64,000 nt of DNA, from NCBI RefSeq assembly GCF_019279795.1, contig NC_056725.1, positions 1,746,095,220-1,746,159,219 on the forward strand, given 5' to 3'. The position numbers and the translations under genes are program-made. Positions within the stretch are counted from its first letter, which is position 1. Each line of letters begins with the position of its first letter. Under the pieces are notes generated by a model. It was not told the DNA's origin and searched no databases. It saw only the letters and a program-made list of their open reading frames with translations. This DNA is from Protopterus annectens. Its lineage: Eukaryota > Chordata > Ceratodontiformes > Protopteridae. This document shows, one piece after another, positions 58,027 through 64,000 of this stretch.

Positions 58027-59480
58027 GATGCTGCCCGACTGTCCGCCTTCGGAGGCAGTCGGGGGAAGATTATCACTGTACCCAGAAGCCTGGCTTTCCC
58101 TCACCCAAGACAGATGGGTACGGTCAGTCAAATCTGAGGGTTGCCAAATTCCCTTTGCCCACACCCCAACACAGCCAAAAAGGCCTCTTCCAGATGTTCC
58201 ACCCGGTCTAAGGGAACAAGCAGTATTAGAAATCTCAAAACTGCTAAGAAAAAGAGCCATCCAACCAGGACCAGCAAGGATCCGGAATCTACTCCAAATT
58301 CTTTTTGGTACCAAAAAAGACAGGGGACTGGAGACCAATTTTGGATCTCAGCAGGCTAAACAGGTCTGTCCAAAGAATGAAGTTCCGGATGGTCATGCTA
58401 CAGTCCATTCTACCCTTTTTTGGGCCAGGACAATTGGATGTGCTCTATAGACCTTCAGGATGCGTACTACCACATCAAGATGCACAGGCACTCCAGGAGG
58501 TTTCTCCGCTTCCGGCTGGGGGCCAGTCACACTACCAGTTCAGGGCCCTGCCCTTTGGTCTCACTACAGCCCCCCGAGTGTTCACCAAATGCATGGCAGT
58601 GGTCACGGCTCATCTGAGACGTCAAGGATTCCAGGTGTTTCCATATCTGGACGACTGGCTTCTTACCGCCACCACCAGTCATCAACTACTTCAGTCCAGA
58701 GATTACACCATTCAAACTTGCAAAGAGCTAGGTATCTCCATAAATTTCGAAAAGTCTGCCTTGTCACCTTGTCAGTCTATTACTTTCATAGGCGCCATAT
58801 TGGAAACAGCCGAACTGTCTGCAAAACTAACCACACAGAGAATTTCAGATATTCGCTCACACGTTCACATCCTTCTTCAGAGCAACAGAATCCAGGCCAG
58901 GTTTGTACTGAAGACTTTAGGTCTCATGGCAGCAGCCATTACGTTACTTCCCCTAGCTCGCTTTTACATGCGGATCTTTCAGTGGATGCTCTTTTCCCAG
59001 TGGTCTTTTCAACAGCTTCCAATGTCACACAGCATTTTAATCACCCAATCATGCAAGAAACACCTGTCTTGGTGGATGGTCTCCCTTCAAGTCATTCAGG
59101 ACAGTCCAGGGCACATGGCAACCTTTTGAGTGCCACCTGCACATAAATGTCCTGGAGATGAGAGCAGTACTTTTAGCATTGTAAGCCCTTCAGGACTCTC
59201 TTCCCATAGGGACTATTGCAGTTCAGACGGACAGTATGTCCGTAGTGTGGTTACATCAACAAGCAGGGCGGAACCAAGTCCTACCACTTGTGTCGAGAAG
59301 CACTCAGACTTTGGCAGTGGGCAATATCTTCTCAGCAGTTTCTGATAGCAACGCATATTCCCGGGAAGTCCAACGTAATAGCGGACAGGCTGAGCAGAGC
59401 CATTCTCATGCCGCACGAGTGGTCTCTCAAGCAGTCAGTAGTGGAAGAGATTTTCCAAAGATGGGGTCAGCCTTGCTGAG
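58020..59480 (+). pseudogene. DIRS reverse transcriptase and RNase H, frameshifted
   Basis: The N-terminal part is in one frame up to about 58,310 ('GLREQAVLEISKLLRKRAIQ'). A frameshift inside 'FGTKKDRG/VPKKTGDWRPILDLSRLN' moves to the next frame at 58,305. A short out-of-frame stretch near 58,440-58,520 is followed by 'YQFRALPFGLTTAPRVFTKCM' and the catalytic box 'FPYLDDWLL' (58,638-58,664, both Asp intact). The RNase H C-terminal part reads 'ATHIPGKSNVIADRLSRA' (about 59,350-59,405). The RT core resembles that of gypsy/DIRS elements. Several frame changes make it inactive as written. Confidence 0.75.
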
Positions 59481-59869
59481 ATCTTTTCGCAACATCTCAA
59501 AACAGCAAGTGCCACGACTTCTTCACTCTCTTCCCGGCCACACACCCCACACCCCCCCGAGATGCTCTAGTCCACGATTGGCCCCGGGTCTTCTGTACGC
59601 TTTTCCCCCCTTTCCATTAATCACACAGCTGATTCAGAAAGCTACCACATTGAGATCCACAATGATCCTCCTTGCCCCTTACTGGCCTCGACAAATCTGA
59701 TTTCCGTTCCTGCATCGTTACCTCTTGGAGCAGCCCTGGCATCTGGACCCAGTGCCAGACCTCTTGAACCATCAGTCGGGCGAGCTGCACCACTCCCTCC
59801 TCTCTCTCAACCTCACAGCTTGGTTGCTCCACTTCCAACCTTAGCCAGCTTCCCTTTATTTCCCATTCG

Positions 59870-60850
59870 GTGCGTGACATCATTCTAGCTTCCCACAAAT
59901 CTTCTACCAGGAGGATATATGCTAGCAAATGGAAACGTTTCTTCTTCTGGGCAGAGACTAGAAACATGGATCCTTTCACGGCACCTATCCAGTCAGTCCT
60001 AGATTTCTTGGCTGAACTTTTTCAATCAGGTTCTTCTTCGTCCACTATGAGTTCAGTTAGCGGCCATTTCAAATTTTCATGTTGGCCTGTCTGACTCCAC
60101 TGTTATGTCCCATAAACTTGTAAAGCCTTCCTTAAAGGTACCTTTTTACTTAAGCCTCCAATCAGAGATCCCCCACCACAGTGGGATTTGAATCTGGTTT
60201 TAACCTCTTTGATTCTCCCTCCCTTTGAACCTGTGGCTTCCTGTTCCTTGAAGTTACTCTCATGGAAAACTCTATTTCTAGTGGCCATAACTTCCGCGAG
60301 GAGAGTCTCAGAGCTTCACGCCCTTTGCGTTCATCCTTATCTGGTTTTCTATAAAGATAGAGTATCCCTCAAAACTAACCCATCTTTTTTACCCAAGATA
60401 TCTTCTGAGGCAAATCTAAACCAGACTATCGATCTCCCAGTTTTCTTCCCTAATTACTCCAACAGAGCGGAACAAAAGTTGCATTTTTTGGATGTTCGTC
60501 AACTCCGTTACTACCTGGATAGAACCAAGCAAGTTAGGAAATCTGAGCAGCTCTTCCTATTTTATGCGAAAGGGAAGGAAAGGCCTTCCAGTTTCCAAAG
60601 TAACCCTTTCCAGATGGTTGGCCTCTGTGATTATTTTCATCTATGAACTGAGGAATCAAGAACTTCCTTCAAAACCTAGAGCCCACTCAACTAGAGCCTT
60701 AGCTACGTCAATAGCTTTTCAGGCTAGGTTACCTATAGACTCCATTTGTGCGGCAGCGACATGAGCCTCTCCTCATACCTTTATTTCTCATTACAAACTG
60801 GACGTGGCCTCCAGAAGCCGAGCTAACTTTGGTTCCACCGTCCTCAAGAG
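59870..60850 (+). pseudogene. DIRS tyrosine recombinase, stops and frameshifts
   Basis: This enzyme integrates the circular DNA intermediate. The N-terminal part reads 'SHKSSTRRIYASKWKRFFFW' and stops at 60,094. The catalytic part has the first Arg in 'AITSARRVSELHAL' (about 60,287-60,328). After a frame change near 60,590 it has the H..R pair in 'RAHSTRALATS' (about 60,680-60,712). Next comes 'SICAAAT', then TGA (60,762-60,764) where relatives usually have Trp. Past the stop the frame reads ASPHTFISHYKLDV, containing the presumed catalytic Tyr (about 60,793). All four signature residues can be seen, but the ORF is broken. Confidence 0.75.
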
Positions 60851-60894
60851 TCTGTTCCGATGAGCCACCCAGGGCTGAGGTGCTAGGGATGCGG

Positions 60895-61010
60895 TCCCAT
60901 CCAGTAAGAATGAAGGGCGAGAGTGACAATTTAACATTGAGAAGTTATGTACCTACCATAACGTTCCATGTTAGTTGTCTTCTTCTCGCCTTCTTTCTTG
61001 CGTCCCACCC
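60895..61010 (-). repeat. DIRS internal complementary region (ICR)
   Basis: It is the inverse of the element's two ends placed back to back. 'ccatccagtaagaatgaagg' through 'gacaatttaac' complements the left terminus (55,288-55,330), and 'gagaagttatgtacctacc' through 'gccttctttcttg' complements the right terminus (61,363-61,413). DIRS elements use this region to rebuild the ends of a circular intermediate. Confidence 0.8.
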
Positions 61011-61100
61011 TCCAACCCCCTAGCCTGGACAGACCGAAAGGATCTTTTTGGGCCTTCTTTCATCCCAGCTTGGACTCCCATGGTTGCCCTTTTTCTGGGT

Positions 61101-61107
<7 letters not shown>

Positions 61108-61170
<63 letters not shown>
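61108..61170. repeat. (TA)n microsatellite inside DIRS 3' region
   Basis: An uninterrupted run of about 31 TA dinucleotides lies between the ICR and the right inverted repeat. Confidence 0.95.
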
Positions 61171-61172
<2 letters not shown>

Positions 61173-61230
61173 TATTCCTCTTTCTCCTTTGTTCTGGGAT
61201 CAGAACTGCTATGGTGTTACCTATCAAATG

Positions 61231-61415
61231 AGATCTGGGTAGTTAGCGCCTAGCATTGTGGGATACAGGGTAGCCTTGAGCCAGTAAAAATTGCTCTCGA
61301 GCTTTAGTATAGGCCGAGTCAGAGCCGAGGATCGGCTCCGAACCCATCCAGCAAGAAAGAAGGCGAGAAGAAGACGACTAACATGGAACGTTGTGGTAGG
61401 TACATAACTTCTCAT
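61231..61415 (-). repeat. DIRS right inverted terminal repeat
   Basis: This is the inverse of the left repeat, plus about 35 extra bases at the outer end (from 'aagacgactaacatggaacg' to 'tacataacttctca') that have no left counterpart but are matched by the ICR, as expected for DIRS. Confidence 0.85.
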
Positions 61416-62845
61416 TTCCTTACATAGTAAATGTCATGTTGTTTAATGGTAGTTTGATTTTAAAGTAAGCCAGTTATATTTATCTAGAATGGCACAGCTG
61501 ACTTATTGATGAAAAGTAATAGCCAAATGTAGAGAACACAATTTTTTCATTAGATTACATGTATTTTGGTGTTTATGGGTGTGGGAGGACAGCATTACAG
61601 TAGACTTTTTAATGCAAGATGTTGCATCTCTATGTAGAATCACTTCCTGGGACGCATTTAAATAGATTTTTACCATTATCTCATAAAGAATGGTCATAAC
61701 AGTAAAATCTGGGTTGAGCCATAACTTTTAACTTTCAGTAAATGTGGATGTAATTTTTACTTACAGTGTCAGTTCAGGCTATTGGTGTACACTGTTACAC
61801 ATTGCTGGATACAGTACATGTTTTAATTAAACATTGTAGCATATCTTTAAGTAACTGTCAGTATTGTCTGTTTGCCTCTTACTGCCTCTTCCATTGACCC
61901 CACATCCTTTACCGTTGCTTCTGCTCTGCTCTTCACATTCAGTACAAGCAATTGTTCAGCATTAACAAGTGCTGGCGGTTTTATGGTAAACGAGTAACTG
62001 GACTCTGTAAAGTGGGCAATTTTCAGCCATAAATACAGTCCATTAGACAAAAATAGTTATGGCTAATACTTAAGACTGGCTAGATTTGTGCATGTTAGTG
62101 ACAGTACAGTTTTTATAAGTCATCCAAGGTCTGTAGTGTACTCTGATCAAGAAGGTAGAAGTAGCTGACTCACTTAACTGAATTACCCAGATTGCTTGCA
62201 TTTCACCATAATTATGTGGTGGTCTTGTAACCCTACTGATTCTTAATTTTTCACTTTTTCATGACTTCTTTGAACTACAGTGATCTTGCTGGCACAACGA
62301 ACAGCGCTTCAATATGCCAATATCAGCCAAGTTTTAGGTTTGACCAGGAGTTGGGAAGGTTGGCCAGGAGAGGAGAATGAGCAGCTCGTAACATGCCCTG
62401 TCCACTCAGAGGTGGGTGTGGGACATCAGCAGATAAGGGACTAATTCCAGACTGAGGCCGTAGGGTATTAGTTTGCAGGAGCTTTCCACAGTCCATTGTG
62501 AATCCAAAACCTACATTCTTATGTGTGCGCAAAAGCTTGCATATGTTTACTTTTGAACGCTGCATTTGGGAAGAGTAGAATAAGTTGAGCCTTCATCCTT
62601 GTCACTACTTGGAGCAATTTGAGGCACCCCAAGGGGAAAGGTGAGTGGGTTTGGGGAAACTGTGGTGGAAAGGCAAACATCCCAGATTATGTAACTTTTT
62701 ATTTTTTTTTTTTTTAGTACTTCGTGGGTGGAGTTGGAGGTCTTGAACAATACTGTCTGTATTGTTTGCAGTACATTGAAGCCAAGATGCTGATTGTGTG
62801 ATAGACAAATGTACCTACTGAAAACCCCAGAATTGCTGTTTAAAT
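61416..62845. other. No recognised feature
   Basis: AT-rich unique-looking sequence. A T-run (62,698-62,717) is the only repeat noted. Confidence 0.4.
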
Positions 62846-62860
62846 ATTTTCCTGTTTAGT

Positions 62861-63599
62861 AACCACTCGTAGGTTGCCCAATGTAAGGTGAAACTCCAGT
62901 GGCAAAGGAAACACACCAGACTCCTCCAGAAGACCACAACTGAAATGAATGGACTGGAAACAGCACAGCTAAGTATAGTTTAATTTCTAAGCGCTTTCAC
63001 CTTCAGTAAAGGCATCATCAAAGATGAAATCAGAACACAGGAAGCAAATCTGTTTAAATATACCTCTCAGTAGGTATTTAACCAATGAAAACCCTTATCA
63101 AGAACAAGTGTAGCAGCATTTAAAGTGATAGTGCATATATACGAAGCACAAAAATATATATAAAAACAGACATGAAACTTAATACTATGCTACTTAAAGT
63201 GTAAAATAAATTTCATTTATCAGCTCTTTTTAAAATGCAATTAAGAGAGAACATAACATTTAATCTGGGTTTATTAGTTGCATTTAACCGGATCTGCCAG
63301 TTTAATTCCTTCTGTTCTAATAACAGTTCACTATCTCCCCCTCTGTCCAACATACAAACCCTGTCAATAATAAAAAAAAATAAATCTCCTGAAATCTGGA
63401 CAGTACATAGTGTTTAAAAAGAACATTTGTGGATTTGGATGTTTGTATCATGAAGTGATTTTATTTCTGTTGATGCCTTTACTGAAGGCAAAAGCACTTG
63501 GAAATTAAAGTATACTTGTTTATTTACCTATGCTGTTTCCAGTCCTGTTCATTTCAGTTGTGGTCTGCTTGAGGAGTCTGATATTTCCTTTGCCATTGG
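62861..63599. mobile_element. Short Penelope-like insertion with inverted ends, 15-bp TSD
   Basis: The repeat attttcctgtttagt flanks it (62,846-62,860 and 63,600-63,614). The outer about 150 bp on each side are inverted copies. The left, read on the minus strand, has 'gcctttactgaaggtgaaag', 'ctgtttccagtcc' and 'catttcagttgtggtc'. The right, on the + strand, has 'gcctttactgaaggcaaaag' and the same following words. Between them is a segment with 'aaccaatgaaaacccttatc'. Terminal modules with a '..ctgaaggc.aaagc' step followed by 'aaattaaa' recall Penelope-like terminal repeats, which often sit in inverted arrangement. A non-autonomous TIR element is the alternative. Confidence 0.55.
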
Positions 63600-63780
63600 A
63601 TTTTCCTGTTTAGTGCTAGATCAGCATGTTACAAAAAGATCATTTTATTATTCACTTCTCTCTGTACAAAAATATATGCTTTAGAATTTGTTTACAACTA
63701 TCACCATTTGAAATCTTAGTTTTGAAAATTTTGTTTTCATTCTAGTTCTAACCACGTACATTTTTTCTTTTTGTTTTTAG

Positions 63781-63891
63781 GGATGAATTGTAAAGCAGCT
63801 TCAGTTTGCCTGAGCATTTTTATTATTGGAGGTTTTCTCCAGTTTCAGAAGCACTTGGAAGTGAGACTGCAGCTTGTTTTGGACTTTAACT
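63781..63891 (+). other. Possible 3' terminal exon at window edge (weak)
   Basis: A strong acceptor-like tract (ttttttctttttgtttttag) ends at 63,780. In one frame the following sequence begins with ATG at 63,783 and is open for 36 codons to TAA. In another frame it reads GAT GAA TTG TAA, so a preceding exon ending in a split codon would give a protein ending ...DEL. Neither reading can be supported without the rest of the locus. Confidence 0.15.
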
Positions 63892-64000
63892 AAAATTGGT
63901 GTGAAAATGTTTTCGCCTTGGCTTAGTGGCTGAAACTGGCTAGCCTGGTAGACAATTTTAAGTCCATTTTTTTCAGTACAAACCCAAGTTTTGCTTTCTA

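Larger units (their letters stand above)
55287..61415 (+). mobile_element. DIRS retrotransposon, nearly complete (about 6.1 kb)
   Basis: DIRS elements use reverse transcription and a tyrosine recombinase and have no LTRs or TSD. All structural parts are here: a left inverted terminal repeat (55,287-55,438), gag (55,814-58,026), RT (about 58,130-59,129), RNase H (about 59,130-59,480), tyrosine recombinase (59,870 to about 60,850), an internal complementary region (about 60,895-61,010), a (TA)n run (61,108-61,170) and a right inverted repeat (61,231-61,415). Each gene has at least one stop or frameshift. The high similarity of the ITRs suggests moderate age. DIRS elements are common in amphibians and fishes. 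Confidence 0.85.

Noticed and set aside
61048-61253. Ile/Tyr-repeat frames near 61.1 kb
   Set aside because: Translations of the (TA)n run inside the DIRS 3' region.

Overview
This window is eukaryotic genomic DNA, almost certainly from a vertebrate with a large, repeat-rich genome. The evidence is the repeat suite: L2-like and CR1-like LINEs, an R4-like LINE, Penelope-like elements, a DIRS tyrosine-recombinase retrotransposon, tRNA-derived SINEs, MITEs and a PIF/Harbinger transposon. Long gene-free stretches and a 500-base N gap also fit. Lungfish, amphibians and non-teleost fish fit this suite, but the sequence does not settle the species. No convincing host gene is visible; one weak candidate 3' terminal exon lies at the right edge.

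Layout. 0.5-3.3 kb: a decayed L2-like LINE (+) interrupted by a decayed CR1-like 3' fragment. 3.38-4.22 kb: a non-autonomous DNA transposon with terminal inverted repeats (TIRs), a 9-bp target-site duplication (TSD) and a duplicated left end. 4.36-9.24 kb: an L2-like LINE (-) split by a 5'-truncated Penelope-like element (RT plus GIY-YIG) with an 11-bp TSD.

9,240-40,875: the main object, a single interval of about 31.6 kb. It is bounded by matching inverted ends (CCCCCGGATTCATGAA / CCCCGGGATTCATGAA) and flanked by the direct repeat AGT. It carries the two genes expected of an autonomous PIF/Harbinger element, both on the minus strand: a two-exon Myb/trihelix-like DNA-binding protein (28,797-25,628) and a HARBI1-like DDE nuclease (39,366-38,209) with one in-frame stop. 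The element is many times the usual Harbinger size of a few kb. The rest of it is a CA/TG- and CATG-rich non-coding domain. That domain holds two satellite arrays (one with a tRNA-like motif in each unit), fold-back structures, a 675-bp tandem duplication, small nested elements and a nested CR1-like LINE of about 4.1 kb.

40.88-46.2 kb: the right flank (probably the rest of the split L2-like LINE, then microsatellites) and a second CR1-like copy (-) containing the N gap. 46.2-55.3 kb: a decayed R4-like LINE (-) carrying a SINE with a 19-bp TSD, a decayed DIRS-like fragment, a second SINE and a hAT-like fold-back MITE. 55.29-61.42 kb: a nearly complete DIRS element with inverted terminal repeats, internal complementary region, gag, RT, RNase H and tyrosine recombinase, all with disabling mutations. 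62.86-63.60 kb: a short Penelope-like insertion with inverted terminal modules and a 15-bp TSD.

How the parts relate. Nesting gives a relative order: L2-like LINE, then Penelope and the giant Harbinger inside it, then CR1 inside the Harbinger. In known Harbinger elements the Myb-like protein and the nuclease act together, the Myb protein helping nuclear import and TIR recognition. This copy keeps both genes, both ends and a clean TSD, so it looks like a relatively recent insertion that one stop codon may have silenced. Family assignments rest on motif recognition by eye; no database search or alignment was run.
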